Source: Paracoccus sp. (in: a-proteobacteria) (GTDB taxonomy: Bacteria; Pseudomonadota; Alphaproteobacteria; Rhodobacterales; Rhodobacteraceae). From it: a stretch of DNA of 64,000 nucleotides. Below are positions 1-9,125 of the stretch, piece after piece. How positions within the stretch are numbered: position 1 is the stretch's first letter; every line of letters begins with the position of its first letter. Below the pieces are notes generated by a model. It saw only the letters and a list, made by a program, of their open reading frames with translations, was not told the DNA's origin and ran no database searches. The position numbers and the translations under genes are program-made. The DNA is taken from the NCBI RefSeq assembly GCF_030538695.1, contig NZ_JAUNTN010000008.1, positions 59,194 to 123,193 of the forward strand, written 5' to 3'.

Positions 1-117
1 GACCGCTTGCACGATCGGGAAATCGGAATCCGGGATCGGATGGCGGGTGATGTCCTGCGCGGCGGCAGAGGTGGCGGCGCTGGTCAGCAGCAGCGTGGCG
101 ATCAGGGCGTTCTTCAT
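1..117 (-). CDS. RidA-like exported protein, N-terminal part only
   Basis: Only the first 39 codons lie in the window; the gene runs off the left edge. It opens with a clear Sec signal peptide (MKNALIATLLL, Ala-rich, probable cleavage after AAA before QD), then ITRHPIPDSDFPIVQAV. That mature N-terminus resembles exported members of the RidA (YjgF) imine/enamine deaminase family, but too little is visible to be sure. The ATG at 117 has an AAAGGAAA ribosome-binding site. It starts 16 bp after the cytochrome c stop, so it is probably third in the operon with the flavin amine oxidase and cytochrome c. A RidA protein there would fit hydrolysis of imines released by amine oxidation (inference). Confidence 0.55.
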   Translation of the reverse strand, partial: MKNALIATLLLTSAATSAAAQDITRHPIPDSDFPIVQAV

Positions 118-133
118 GGGTTTTCCTTTCAGG

Positions 134-526
134 TTAACGTGCGGCCGAGACAGTTTCGGCGGTTGCGGGGGCTTCGGCATAGTCATTGCCGAAATGGGTG
201 CGGATATAGTTGACGACGACGGCGACCTGTTCATCGTCCAGCATCTCGCCCACGGGGGGCATGGCCTTCTGGCCGTGAACGATCAGGTGGATGGGGTAAT
301 TGGCATGGGCGAGGTTTTCATTCCCGGCCAGCGCCGGATAGTGACCCGCGCCCGTCGCGCCCTGACCATCGGGCATATGGCAGGCGGCGCAGACGGCGCG
401 ATAGATGGTTGCGCCATCGGCTTGGGTCAGCCGGGCCGGGTCCGCGAACCAGCCTGTCGTATCGGGGCGGTCCTGCGCCATGGCGGGGGTGGCCAGCAGC
501 GCGGCCAGAAGCAATGCGTATTTCAT
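134..526 (-). CDS. Small periplasmic cytochrome c
   Basis: 130 residues with a cleavable signal peptide (MKYALLLAALLATPAMAQ). There is one haem c site, C46-A-A-C-H50, followed by the class I cytochrome c pattern, with a probable axial methionine at about M89 in the HGQKAMPP segment. It is a single-domain monohaem cytochrome exported to the periplasm. It lies 10 bp downstream of the flavin amine oxidase gene and 16 bp upstream of the RidA-like gene, so all three look co-transcribed. The arrangement suggests it takes electrons from the flavoenzyme (inference); alternatively it is a general electron carrier that happens to sit in the operon. Confidence 0.9.
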   Translation of the reverse strand: MKYALLLAALLATPAMAQDRPDTTGWFADPARLTQADGATIYRAVCAACHMPDGQGATGAGHYPALAGNENLAHANYPIHLIVHGQKAMPPVGEMLDDEQVAVVVNYIRTHFGNDYAEAPATAETVSAAR

Positions 527-536
527 GGCGTTCCCT

Positions 537-2123
537 TCAGCTTTCGGTGACGATGGCGTGCAGGCGGGTTACGGCGTCCAGCGAGGACAGGATCGCGCCC
601 TCCATCCATGCGGGCAGGTATGAGATATGTTCGCCGGCCATCAGGGTGCGGCCATCCATAGCGGTGGCGTCCATGTAATCGGCGTCGCGGTCCTTCCAGA
701 TACCATAACAGCCCATGGTCCATGGCACCCGATGCCAGCCGACGGCAACGCCGGACAGGAACTCGTCAGGGTATTGCGGATGGATCTGGCTGCCGTAACC
801 CAGCGCCTTTTGCACCCGTTCTTCGGCGGGCAGGGCGTTCCACTGATAGGCATAGGCGCCCCAGGGATAAGCCCCCAGCAGCACCCCCGGCCCGTCGCTG
901 AAGAACCCGGTCGAGGGATAGGAAATCAGCGTGATAGGCAGGTCGGTATAGCTGATGCCGCCATAGATATGTTCATCCTGTTCCCAGAAACGGCGCTTGA
1001 ACTCCAGCCCGACCTTGAAGGCGGAATCATAGGCCATGCCGTCGATGATCCCGGTCATGCGCGGGCTGAAATCGTGGTCGATCTGACCAAGGACAGAAAA
1101 CGGGATGGTGCAGATGCAATAATCCGCGGTTTCGGTGGTCTCGGGGCCGTCGCCATTGGCCGGAACCCATGTCGCGGTCACGCTGTCGCCGTCATGGCGG
1201 ATGCGCGTGACCTTGGCGTTATAGGTGATGAGATCGCCCACCTGTGCTTCAAACCCTTTGGCGATCATGTCCATGCCGCCGACCGGCTGGAAGATCGTCG
1301 ATTGGAAATGCAGCCCGTCGCCTGCCGTCAGCCGGTTCCACAACTGCGATTGCAGCACCACCGACAGCGGGTGCGGCTCGGACGGTTCCGGCTTGCCGCT
1401 GGCACCGCCGCCCTCGGGCTTGGCAAAGCCGCGATAGGACGAGGTGTCCTCGCTTTTGACATAGGCCAGATCGTCGTTCAGCGTGCCGTAGCGTTTCAAC
1501 GCCTGCACCAGCAGGGCGGCGTCATCCTCGGTCACGGTGGCGTCCAGCGCGCCCTGATCCACCACCTTGGCCAGCAATTCCGCGACATGGCCCCGGAAAT
1601 CGGTCGAGATTTCCTTGAACCGTTGCGGCTGGCCGTCAAAGGCCCCGCTGTTGTGCAGATAGGCGTTGTAATTCACCTGAATGAACGGTTCCAGCTTGAC
1701 CCCGAACCGTTTGCAGTAATCCAGAACGGCGAAGTGATCAGAGGGGATGCGCCACGGGCCGGGGTTGATATAGTTACCCTCGGCAAAGGTGCAGGTCTGG
1801 GTGAAACCGCCCAACTCGGTATAGGTATCGCCGCCGCGAATGGTCCAGCAGCGCCCGCCCGCCTTTTCGCGGTATTCCAGCACCTTGACCTGATAGCCCG
1901 CGTTGCGCAGCTCGAACGCGGCGGTCATCCCGGCCAACCCGCCGCCAAGGATCAGCACGCTGGTGCCTTTGGCATCGCCTTGCAGGTTCAGCTGCCCTTT
2001 CCAGGTGGATGGTTGCGCAAGGCCCATTGCGCTCATGGCGCTATACATCGCGGCGGCCCCTGCGACCGTCCCGATCATTCCCAGCAGCGACCGCCGGGAC
2101 ATCCCTTCTGCGTTGAACGTCAT
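537..2123 (-). CDS. Flavin-dependent monoamine oxidase family protein, Tat-exported
   Basis: 528 residues. The N-terminus has a twin-arginine-like signal (MSRRSLLGMIG, residues 8-18, then an Ala-rich stretch), so export folded with FAD is likely. The dinucleotide-binding motif VLILGGGLAG lies at about 57-65, followed by the FAD motif EKAGGRCWTIRGG. The C-terminal FAD contact region around MAGEHISYLPAWMEGA is typical of the flavin amine oxidase family (MAO, L-amino-acid oxidase, nicotine oxidoreductase). The start chosen at 2123 gives an ordinary Tat signal; the frame stays open upstream to 2525 but without signal-like sequence. It is first in an operon with a cytochrome c and a RidA-like gene. 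The substrate cannot be read from the sequence. Confidence 0.88.
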   Translation of the reverse strand: MTFNAEGMSRRSLLGMIGTVAGAAAMYSAMSAMGLAQPSTWKGQLNLQGDAKGTSVLILGGGLAGMTAAFELRNAGYQVKVLEYREKAGGRCWTIRGGDTYTELGGFTQTCTFAEGNYINPGPWRIPSDHFAVLDYCKRFGVKLEPFIQVNYNAYLHNSGAFDGQPQRFKEISTDFRGHVAELLAKVVDQGALDATVTEDDAALLVQALKRYGTLNDDLAYVKSEDTSSYRGFAKPEGGGASGKPEPSEPHPLSVVLQSQLWNRLTAGDGLHFQSTIFQPVGGMDMIAKGFEAQVGDLITYNAKVTRIRHDGDSVTATWVPANGDGPETTETADYCICTIPFSVLGQIDHDFSPRMTGIIDGMAYDSAFKVGLEFKRRFWEQDEHIYGGISYTDLPITLISYPSTGFFSDGPGVLLGAYPWGAYAYQWNALPAEERVQKALGYGSQIHPQYPDEFLSGVAVGWHRVPWTMGCYGIWKDRDADYMDATAMDGRTLMAGEHISYLPAWMEGAILSSLDAVTRLHAIVTES

Positions 2124-2370
2124 TCTTCCCCACCTGTCAAAGCGGCCTTTCCGGCGGCTTGTGTTGTCCTTTGGGTCAGAAAGAGCGGCGCGGGTGGGGA
2201 AGGTAAATGAAACCGGGGCTGCAAAAGCGCGGAAAACCGGATATGTGCAATTTATACGCTTGGCTGCATCTGCGTGGTTCATGCCTGCCGCTGGTGGGGC
2301 AGTCCCGGATTGGTGATGCAACCAACGTCCGGCCTGCGGGTTGGGCCCGATCCATATGTATGAGGTCGCC
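2124..2370. promoter_or_regulatory. Divergent intergenic region between amine oxidase operon and esterase gene
   Basis: This 247-bp gap must hold promoters for both directions. A TATAAA-like box for the minus strand lies at 2251-2256. An imperfect operator-like inverted repeat, TTGGT-N6-ACCAA, lies at 2310-2325. A GAGG ribosome-binding site at 2361-2364 serves the plus-strand gene at 2371. No regulator gene is adjacent, and the promoter calls are weak. Confidence 0.35.
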
Positions 2371-3909
2371 ATGAACCGTCGTCTGTTGCTGCAAAGCTGT
2401 GCCGCCCTTGGTCTGCTGTCGGTGCTACCGCCGTTGCGGGCTGAGGCCAGTGCCGGGGTTGGGGCTGCCGCGCCCGCCGCCTTTGATCCGCAGGGGTTCA
2501 AGACCCTGACCACGAGCATCACCACCGATAAAGGTGCGGTCCGTGTGACCTATCGCTTCTGGTCCTCGGTGGTTTATGTCGGTGCGCCGGTCGATGCGGC
2601 CTATCAGTCGATGAATATTTCCGTGCCGGTGCAAATCGACGGGCAGGATGTGGACGCCAGCACTGCGCCGGTGCTGTTTGCCAATGCAGTCGGCGGCTAT
2701 ATGCCCTCGATGACGGCAGGGGCGCCGGGGGTGGGAGAGCGTTCGCCCGATGCGCAGATGCCGGTTATGCCGCCTGCGGCGGATGGTGCGGCCCCGACCT
2801 TCAGCAGCGCGATGATGGCGCGGGGGGAACAGGTGTCGCTGCCCAAATTGGGGCTGGCGGCGGGGTTTGTCGTGGTCGAGCCGGGTGCACGGGGCCGCAC
2901 GCTGGTCAATGCAGAGGATGATTATTACGGTGTGGCCCCGGCGGCGATCGTGGACCTGAAAGCCGCGCTGCGGTTTTTGCAGGCCAACCGGGGCGTTATT
3001 CCGGGGAATATGGACCGGATCGTATCCACCGGCAGCTCGGCGGGCGGGGCGCTGTCGGCCCTGCTGGGGGCCAGCGGTAACAGCCCGGATTACGACGCGC
3101 TTCTGGCCGAGGTTGGCGCGGCGCAGGGCAGCGACGCGGTTTTCGCCGCCGGTTGCTGGTGTCCGATTACGGATCTGGACCATGCCGATATGGCCTATGA
3201 ATGGAACTGGGGCGCGAACCCTTATGACGGTGCGCCGGTGGATGCGGCGCTGTCCGGGGAACTTGCGCAGGGTTTCGCGCCCTATCAGGCGGGACTTGGG
3301 CTGACCACGGGCGACGGCCAGCCGCTGACGGCGGACAATTACGCCGATCACCTGCTGGATGCCTTTATCCGCCCCGATGCCAGCGCCACGCTGGCCGCGA
3401 TGGATGAGGCCACGCGCAGCGCATATCTGGCCGCGCATCCGCATATCGGCTGGCAGAACGGACAGGCGGTGCTGGATTGGCCGGGCTTTCTGGCCCATGT
3501 CGGCACGCGCAAGAAATCTCTGCCCGCCTTTGATGCGTTTGACCTGTCAGCGGGCGAGAATAACCTGTTCGGGCGCGACAAGGTGCCGGCACGGCATTTC
3601 ACCAACTGGTCGCTGCGGCAGGCCAGTGGCGATCCGCAGGCGGTGATTGATGCCGACCTGCCCCGCACGCTGGAGCTGATGAACCCAATGCCTTATCTGG
3701 CGGCGGAAAATCCGGGCCGGGCGCGGCATTGGTGGCTGCGTGTCGGGACCAGCGATACCGACACGTCCCTGACCGTGGTTGGCAATCTGGACGCGCAGGC
3801 CCGCAAACTGGGCGATGCGGTCGATACGCGGCTGTATTGGGATCAGGGCCACGGCGCGAATATCGACGCCGCTGCGTTCATTGACTGGATGCGGCAGATT
3901 ACCGCCTAG
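2371..3909 (+). CDS. Exported alpha/beta hydrolase, subtype B tannase-like
   Basis: 512 residues with an N-terminal signal sequence (MNRRLLLQSCAALGLLSVLP). A nucleophile elbow GSSAGG lies near residues 221-226 (Ser about 223), and a C-terminal DQGHGAN carries the probable catalytic His near 494. The length, the elbow and the His context resemble bacterial subtype B tannases and related feruloyl-type esterases, but the substrate is not established. The start at 2371 has GAGG six bases upstream; TTG 2341 and ATG 2356 are in frame but would put extra residues before the signal peptide. It is divergent from the amine oxidase operon and followed at 47 bp by another exported hydrolase. Confidence 0.7.
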   Translation: MNRRLLLQSCAALGLLSVLPPLRAEASAGVGAAAPAAFDPQGFKTLTTSITTDKGAVRVTYRFWSSVVYVGAPVDAAYQSMNISVPVQIDGQDVDASTAPVLFANAVGGYMPSMTAGAPGVGERSPDAQMPVMPPAADGAAPTFSSAMMARGEQVSLPKLGLAAGFVVVEPGARGRTLVNAEDDYYGVAPAAIVDLKAALRFLQANRGVIPGNMDRIVSTGSSAGGALSALLGASGNSPDYDALLAEVGAAQGSDAVFAAGCWCPITDLDHADMAYEWNWGANPYDGAPVDAALSGELAQGFAPYQAGLGLTTGDGQPLTADNYADHLLDAFIRPDASATLAAMDEATRSAYLAAHPHIGWQNGQAVLDWPGFLAHVGTRKKSLPAFDAFDLSAGENNLFGRDKVPARHFTNWSLRQASGDPQAVIDADLPRTLELMNPMPYLAAENPGRARHWWLRVGTSDTDTSLTVVGNLDAQARKLGDAVDTRLYWDQGHGANIDAAAFIDWMRQITA

Positions 3910-3956
3910 GCGGTGCCATGGCCTTTGTGACGGTGCATAAAACAAGAGGAAATGAC

Positions 3957-4877
3957 ATGAACAAGATCAGCATGAACCGGCGCAGTCTGATGATGATGGC
4001 GGGTATGACCCCGCTGCTGGCGTCGGTCCCGGCCTTGGCGCAGGGGGCAGGGGTGGCACCGTCACAGGGCAGGGCTATGACCATCCGTCTGGGCCAGTTC
4101 GGGGTCAGCACCCTGCTGGGCGGTCAGAGTATGCGCCCGAATCCGATTGAAACCTTTGGCGTTGGTGCCGACCCCGCCGCGTTTGAGGCTGTCAGCACCG
4201 ATAACTTCCTGCCCTCGGACCGCGGCGGCAGCTCTTATACCATGACGCTGGTGAAAACCCCCGAGGCCCTGCTGCTGTTCGATACCGGGCTGGCGGCGGC
4301 GGACAGCGTGGCGGCGCTGGCGGCGGCGGGATACCAGCCGCAGGATGTGACCCATGTCGTGCTGACCCATATGCACGGCGATCATGTCGGCGGGCTGACC
4401 GAAGCAGGCCAGCCGGTTTTTCCCAATGCCGAACTGATCGTGCCAAAGGCGGAAAATGATTACTGGGCCGCGAATCCTTCGGAAGCCTATACGACCCATG
4501 TCGCGCCGCTGATCGGGGCCGCGCGACAGATCGGGCCGGGCGATGAAATCACCCCCGGCATTACCGCCGAGGCCGCCTATGGGCATACGCCGGGCCATAC
4601 CACCTATCTGCTGGAAAGCGAGGGGCAGCGCCTGTTGATCTCGGGCGACAGTTTCAACCATTTCGTCTATTCAGTTGTCCGCCCTGACTGGCATCTGCGG
4701 TTCGACATCGACAAAGAGGCGGCTGTCCAGACGCGCCGGGCGGTGCTGGCACGGCTGGCGGCGGATCGTATCCCCTTTATCGGCTATCACATGCCTTTTC
4801 CGGCGCTTGGCTATATCGCGGATGCGGGGGATGGCGGCTTTCGCTATGTTCCCGCAAGCTATCAGTTCCAGGACTGA
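3957..4877 (+). CDS. Exported metallo-beta-lactamase-fold hydrolase
   Basis: 306 residues. The N-terminus MNRRSLMMMAGMTPLL...ALAQG is a Tat-type signal. The metal motif THMHGDHVGG (HMHGDH about 138-143) is followed by a GHTPGHTTYLL His site and an LLISGD Asp site, giving the dinuclear zinc set of the MBL superfamily. The architecture resembles lactonase-like or quinolone-signal-type MBL hydrolases rather than class B beta-lactamases. The start at 3957 is chosen because AGAGGA lies at 3945-3950 and the signal peptide begins there; an in-frame ATG at 3918 has no ribosome-binding site. It follows the tannase-like esterase on the same strand, suggesting a shared periplasmic catabolic role (inference). 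Confidence 0.82.
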   Translation: MNKISMNRRSLMMMAGMTPLLASVPALAQGAGVAPSQGRAMTIRLGQFGVSTLLGGQSMRPNPIETFGVGADPAAFEAVSTDNFLPSDRGGSSYTMTLVKTPEALLLFDTGLAAADSVAALAAAGYQPQDVTHVVLTHMHGDHVGGLTEAGQPVFPNAELIVPKAENDYWAANPSEAYTTHVAPLIGAARQIGPGDEITPGITAEAAYGHTPGHTTYLLESEGQRLLISGDSFNHFVYSVVRPDWHLRFDIDKEAAVQTRRAVLARLAADRIPFIGYHMPFPALGYIADAGDGGFRYVPASYQFQD

Positions 4878-4890
4878 AATCTGCCTGTTT

Positions 4891-4922
4891 GTTCAGCAGG
4901 TTGAATATCCGGCCTGCTGAAC
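4891..4922. repeat. Perfect 10-bp inverted repeat upstream of NCS1 permease
   Basis: GTTCAGCAGG at 4891-4900 is exactly complementary to CCTGCTGAAC at 4913-4922, with a 12-nt spacer. It lies 13 bp after the MBL hydrolase stop and 68 bp before the permease start. It could be a Rho-independent terminator lacking a clear T-run, an operator, or a leader hairpin; the sequence alone does not decide. Confidence 0.6.
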
Positions 4923-4989
4923 CGATCTGTCCTGTTGCAATGTTTATCCTGCCCGCTAACCTGACCCGAAATAACAACAGGGACAGATT

Positions 4990-6402
4990 ATGGCTGAACA
5001 ACATACCGACGACAGCGACACGCTGCGTCCGGTTCCGGCGGGTATGAAAAGCTGGGGCTGGTTTGCGATTTTCAATATTTGGGCGAATGATGTGCAATCG
5101 CTGTTCGGCTATACGCTGGCGGCTTCGCTGTTCATTTCCTATGGGGTCAGCGGCTGGACCGCTTTTGCGGCGCTGATTGCCGCCGGGCTGCTGGTCATGG
5201 TTCTGGTCAACCTGTCTGGTGCGGCGGGCGAGCGTTACGGCATCCCCTATCCGGTCTTTGCCCGTGCCAGCATGGGCACGGCGGGATCGAAGCTGCCTGC
5301 CATTCTGCGGGCGGTCGTGGCGGTGTTCTGGTATGGGGTGCAGGTCTATTTTGCCTCGACCGCGCTGGCGCTGCTGATCCGCTCGGTGACGGGCTGGACC
5401 GGCGGGGCCGAGGTCTTGGGGCTGACCGGCATCGACTGGTTCAGCTTTTTGCTGGTCTGGTTCTTTCACATCCTGATCTTCTGGCGTGGCATGGGCTGGG
5501 TGGAAACCTTCCTCAATATTGCCGGGCCGTTCGTCTATCTGGTGATGATCGGGCTGGTTATTGTGCTGTGGCAGCGCGCGGATGGTCAGCTTCTGGCCGC
5601 CACCCGCACGATTTTCGCCAACCCGGAAGGCACATGGGGCGACGAGATCCGGGGCTTTTTCGCCATCATCGGCACGATGGTCGCCTATTTCGCGGCGGTG
5701 ATGATTAACTTCAGTGATTTTTCCCGCTTTGCGCGGGACAAGCGGGCGATGCTGCTGGGCAACCTTGCCGGGTTGCCGTTCAACATGATCCTGTTTTCGG
5801 CGCTGGCTTTGCTGACCACGGCGGGCGCGGCGGTGGTCTTTGGTGAAGCGATCATCAACCCGACCGAGATCGTCGAGCGCACCGACAGCGTGCTTCTCAG
5901 CGTGATTGCGGCGATCACCTTTTTCGCGGCGACGGTGGGCATCAATCTGGTGGCCAATTTCATCCCGGCGGTGAACGGGATTGCCAACCTTGCGCCGGGG
6001 CGGATCAGCTTTCGCGCGGCGGGGCTGGTGACATCGGGCTTTGCGCTGGTGATCGGCGGGCTGTGGGTCAGTTTCATCAGCCAGTTCGGCATCGGCGGTT
6101 TCGTGAACACGCTGGGGGCTACGCTGGCGCCGCTTTATGGGATTCTGATCGTGGATTACTACCTGTTGCGCGGGCAAAAGCTGGACCGTGACGATCTGTA
6201 TGACCTGAAGGCCGGGCGCTATCGCTATGGCAACGGCTGGCATGATGCGGCGCTGATTGCCTTTGGCGCGGCGGCGGTATTTTCGGTTGCAACCGTCTGG
6301 GTGCCGGCGTTGGAGGCGCTGTCGGGCTATGCCTGGTTGCTTGGTGCGGCCTTTGGCGGGGCGATTTACTATGCGCTGGCCAAAGGGCGGGTCGACGTCT
6401 GA
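4990..6402 (+). CDS. NCS1-family nucleobase/hydantoin-type permease
   Basis: 470 residues with about twelve hydrophobic segments. The N-terminal MKSWGWFAIFNIWANDVQSL and the IPYPVFARASMG segment are typical of nucleobase:cation symporter-1 proteins (cytosine, allantoin, hydantoin and related transporters). It probably imports a nitrogen-containing ring compound across the inner membrane with a cation. The conserved Asp-Phe-Ser-Arg-Phe segment (NFSDFSRFARDK) lies mid-protein. An AGGGA ribosome-binding site sits about 8 bp before ATG 4990. It lies downstream of two exported hydrolases; co-transcription is possible but an inverted repeat intervenes. The substrate is unknown. Confidence 0.88.
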   Translation: MAEQHTDDSDTLRPVPAGMKSWGWFAIFNIWANDVQSLFGYTLAASLFISYGVSGWTAFAALIAAGLLVMVLVNLSGAAGERYGIPYPVFARASMGTAGSKLPAILRAVVAVFWYGVQVYFASTALALLIRSVTGWTGGAEVLGLTGIDWFSFLLVWFFHILIFWRGMGWVETFLNIAGPFVYLVMIGLVIVLWQRADGQLLAATRTIFANPEGTWGDEIRGFFAIIGTMVAYFAAVMINFSDFSRFARDKRAMLLGNLAGLPFNMILFSALALLTTAGAAVVFGEAIINPTEIVERTDSVLLSVIAAITFFAATVGINLVANFIPAVNGIANLAPGRISFRAAGLVTSGFALVIGGLWVSFISQFGIGGFVNTLGATLAPLYGILIVDYYLLRGQKLDRDDLYDLKAGRYRYGNGWHDAALIAFGAAAVFSVATVWVPALEALSGYAWLLGAAFGGAIYYALAKGRVDV

Positions 6403-6421
6403 AGTCAGCGGGCCTGAATGG

Positions 6422-6450
6422 AAAGGGCGGGGATTGTCCCCGCCCTTTGT
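6422..6450. terminator. Bidirectional Rho-independent terminator
   Basis: A 12-bp perfect stem, AAAGGGCGGGGA at 6422-6433 against TCCCCGCCCTTT at 6437-6448, has a 3-nt loop. It gives a T-tract on both strands. It sits between the convergent NCS1 permease and fruA genes, as expected for a shared terminator. Confidence 0.9.
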
Positions 6451-6452
6451 CT

Positions 6453-8168
6453 TTACGCGGCAGCCGGGGCGGCCACGGGTTTCTTGACCACCATCAGCGC
6501 GACGGCGGATACAAGGGTGCCGACCAGCATGGCAATGATGAACCCCATCAGATTCGTGACCGCGTTCGGGATCGGCAACACGAACACCCCGCCATGCGGC
6601 ACCCGCAGGGCGACACCCATCACCATGCACAGCGCCCCGGCAATGGCCGACCCGGCGATCAGCGACGGGATCACCCGCAGCGGGTCGCGCGCGGCAAAGG
6701 GAATCGCGCCCTCGGTCACAAAGGCCAGACCCAGAACGGCGGCGGCGTTGCCAGCCTCGCGTTCCTCGGGCGTAAAGATCGAGGGGCGCAGTTTTGTCGC
6801 CAGCGCAAGGGCCAGTGGCGGGGTCATGCCGGCGCACATGACGGCGGCCATCGGTTCATGCACATTGGCGGCGATCAGCGTGGTGCCAAAGGCATAGGCG
6901 GCCTTGTTGATCGGCCCGCCCATATCGACAGCCATCATGCCGCCGAGCAGCAGCCCAAGGATTGCGGCGGATGATCCCTGCATCCCGCGCAGCCATTCGG
7001 TCAGCGCGGCCAGCGCCTGCGCCGTGGGGCCGCCGACGACGTAATACATCAGCAACCCGGTGATCCCCGTGGCCAAAAGCGGCAGGATCAGCACCGGCAT
7101 CAGCCCTTGCAGCGTCTTGGGCAGGCGGATGATGCGGGTCAGCGCCAGCACGGTGTAACCGGCGATGAAGCCCGCCACGATCCCGCCCAGAAAGCCCGCG
7201 CCGATGGTGCCTGCGATGACGCCGCCGGTCATGCCCGGCGCGATACCGGGCCGGTCGGCAATCGAATAGGCGATGTAACCGGCCAGTGCCGGAACCATCA
7301 GCGTAAAGGCTCCGTTTGCGCCGATCTGGAACAGGGTCCAGCCGAGGGTGCCTTGATACTGGTCCTCGTAAACGTAAATCCCGCCCAGCGCGAAGGCGAT
7401 GGCGATCAGCAGACCGCCTGCCACCACAAAGGGCAGCATAAAGGAAACGCCGGTCATCAGGTGCTTGTAAACGCCGACTTTTTCCTTTTCGGCGGGGGTG
7501 TCCGAGGCGGTACCGGCCTGCAACCGCGCCTCGGCCTGCGCGCGCTGGATCAGGGCGGCACCGTCGTTGATGGCAGGTTTCGTGGGGCTGGTGAACACGC
7601 GCTTGCCCGCGAAACGGCCCAGTTCCACCTGCTTGTCGGCGGCAATGACCACCAGATCGGCGGCGGCGATTTCATCCGCCGTCAGCGCGTCCTGCGCCCC
7701 CACGGACCCCTGCGTTTCGACGCGGATCGTGTGGCCCAGCTTTTTCGCACCCTCGACCAGCCCTTCGGCGGCCATGAAGGTATGCGCAATGCCGGTCGGG
7801 CAAGAGGTGATGGCGACGATTTTCAGCGGGCCATTCTTGGCCGGTGTGGCGGTGGGGGACGCGCCGCCCGCAGCCGTTGCCAGCCGGGCAACAACCGCGC
7901 CTGCGTCATGCAGGATGTCCTCTTTCGTGGCGCGGGTCTGCGGCAGGCTGGCAAAGCGGCCATCATCCACGGCGTCATCGACCAGCAACACCGCCCCGGC
8001 CCCGGCAATGGCCGCCGGGTCCAGCGGGTCGGATATGCCGTCAGCGGTGACGATTTCGACATCAAGATGGTGGCCCTGTGCCTCGGCGGCCTTTTTCAGC
8101 GCCTCACGCGACAGCACCGCATGGGTGTCTCGGTGCCGGGTTCCGACCACGGCGATAAGGTTTGACAT
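6453..8168 (-). CDS. fruA: PTS fructose transporter subunit IIBC
   Basis: 571 residues. It is the membrane permease and IIB phosphocarrier that imports fructose as fructose 1-phosphate. There is a degenerate N-terminal IIB-like domain (about 1-100), then the active IIB domain with the phosphocysteine site [14 protein letters not shown] near residue 120, then a IIC membrane domain with [13 protein letters not shown] and many hydrophobic helices. Of two adjacent ATGs (8171, 8168) the second is better spaced from the AGGAGG site. It is last in fruB-fruK-fruA and ends at a shared bidirectional terminator. Confidence 0.95.
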   Translation of the reverse strand: MSNLIAVVGTRHRDTHAVLSREALKKAAEAQGHHLDVEIVTADGISDPLDPAAIAGAGAVLLVDDAVDDGRFASLPQTRATKEDILHDAGAVVARLATAAGGASPTATPAKNGPLKIVAITSCPTGIAHTFMAAEGLVEGAKKLGHTIRVETQGSVGAQDALTADEIAAADLVVIAADKQVELGRFAGKRVFTSPTKPAINDGAALIQRAQAEARLQAGTASDTPAEKEKVGVYKHLMTGVSFMLPFVVAGGLLIAIAFALGGIYVYEDQYQGTLGWTLFQIGANGAFTLMVPALAGYIAYSIADRPGIAPGMTGGVIAGTIGAGFLGGIVAGFIAGYTVLALTRIIRLPKTLQGLMPVLILPLLATGITGLLMYYVVGGPTAQALAALTEWLRGMQGSSAAILGLLLGGMMAVDMGGPINKAAYAFGTTLIAANVHEPMAAVMCAGMTPPLALALATKLRPSIFTPEEREAGNAAAVLGLAFVTEGAIPFAARDPLRVIPSLIAGSAIAGALCMVMGVALRVPHGGVFVLPIPNAVTNLMGFIIAMLVGTLVSAVALMVVKKPVAAPAAA

Positions 8169-8180
8169 CATGTCCTCCTG

Positions 8181-9125
8181 TCAGGCCCCGGCGATCCAGT
8201 CGGCTACGGGGCGAGGGGTGATCTGGCTGGCAAGCGTTCGGACGGTCTCGACCGAGGGCAGATGCGGGCCGGGGTTTTGCAGTTTCGCGCCGGAAAAGGC
8301 GGTGGCCTGACGGGCGAGGTCGGGCAGGGCCAGCCCTTCGGCCAGCCCGGCGGTGATACCCGCCACCATTGCATCGCCCGCGCCGACGGTGCTGCCGGTG
8401 GCCAGCGTGACCGGGGCGACCTGCACACCGCCGTCGCGGGTCAGGAACACCGCGCCGTCAATGCCCAGCGAGATCACCACCAGCCCGATACCGCGCGCCA
8501 CCAGCGCCTGCCCCGCCGCGACCAGATCGGTGCGGTTCGACAGGTCGGTGCCGGTGTAGTCCTGCAATTCGTGCTGGTTGGGCTTGATGACATGGGGCAG
8601 AGCGCGGGCCTCCAGCGCGGCTTTCAGCGGTGCGCCGGATACATCCAGAACCACCTGCGCCCCCTGCGCGATCAGCCCGGCGATCAGGTCCGAGGTCGCC
8701 CCCGCCTGTAACCGTGCGGGTTGGCTGCCGGAAACGACGACCAGCCCGCGCACATCCGCAAGGCCAAAGCGCAGGCGATAAAGCGCCTCGGCATCGCCGT
8801 CGAAACCGGGCAGGTTAATGTCGGTGGTGCGCCCGTCGGGTTCGACGATCTTGATATTGGTGCGGGTTAGACCTGGCACACGCACCATCTGATCGGTGAT
8901 ATGCTTTTGCGCGAAAAGGGCCTCGAAACTGTCGGTATTTCCGGCGCCAAGCAGGCCATGCACCGTCACCGGCAGTCCCCAATCCGACAGGATCGAGGCC
9001 ACATTCACCGATTTGCCGCCGGGATCGGTGCGGGTGCCGGTGGCGCGGTTCACTTCGCCCACCACCAGCCGGTCCAGCGTCACGGTCTGGTCCAGCGCGG
9101 GGTTCAGGCCGACGGTGTGGATCAT
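8181..9125 (-). CDS. fruK: 1-phosphofructokinase
   Basis: 314 residues of the PfkB sugar-kinase family. It phosphorylates fructose 1-phosphate to fructose 1,6-bisphosphate. It has the N-terminal TVGLNPALDQTVTLDRL, the GGKSVNVASILSDWG substrate motif, and the C-terminal TGSTVGAGDAMVAG anion hole with the catalytic Asp. Its ATG overlaps the fruB stop (ATGA), so translation is probably coupled, and fruA starts 12 bp downstream. Confidence 0.95.
   Translation of the reverse strand: MIHTVGLNPALDQTVTLDRLVVGEVNRATGTRTDPGGKSVNVASILSDWGLPVTVHGLLGAGNTDSFEALFAQKHITDQMVRVPGLTRTNIKIVEPDGRTTDINLPGFDGDAEALYRLRFGLADVRGLVVVSGSQPARLQAGATSDLIAGLIAQGAQVVLDVSGAPLKAALEARALPHVIKPNQHELQDYTGTDLSNRTDLVAAGQALVARGIGLVVISLGIDGAVFLTRDGGVQVAPVTLATGSTVGAGDAMVAGITAGLAEGLALPDLARQATAFSGAKLQNPGPHLPSVETVRTLASQITPRPVADWIAGA

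Noticed and set aside
537-2525. Longer start for the flavin amine oxidase at 2525
   Set aside because: The extra 134 codons overlap the divergent esterase gene and would place the Tat signal internally.
4777-6837. Long minus-strand open frame (686 codons) opposite the NCS1 permease
   Set aside because: Its sequence is rich in Arg, Gln, His and Pro with no family pattern, typical of a GC-rich antisense frame. It crosses a strong terminator and runs into fruA.
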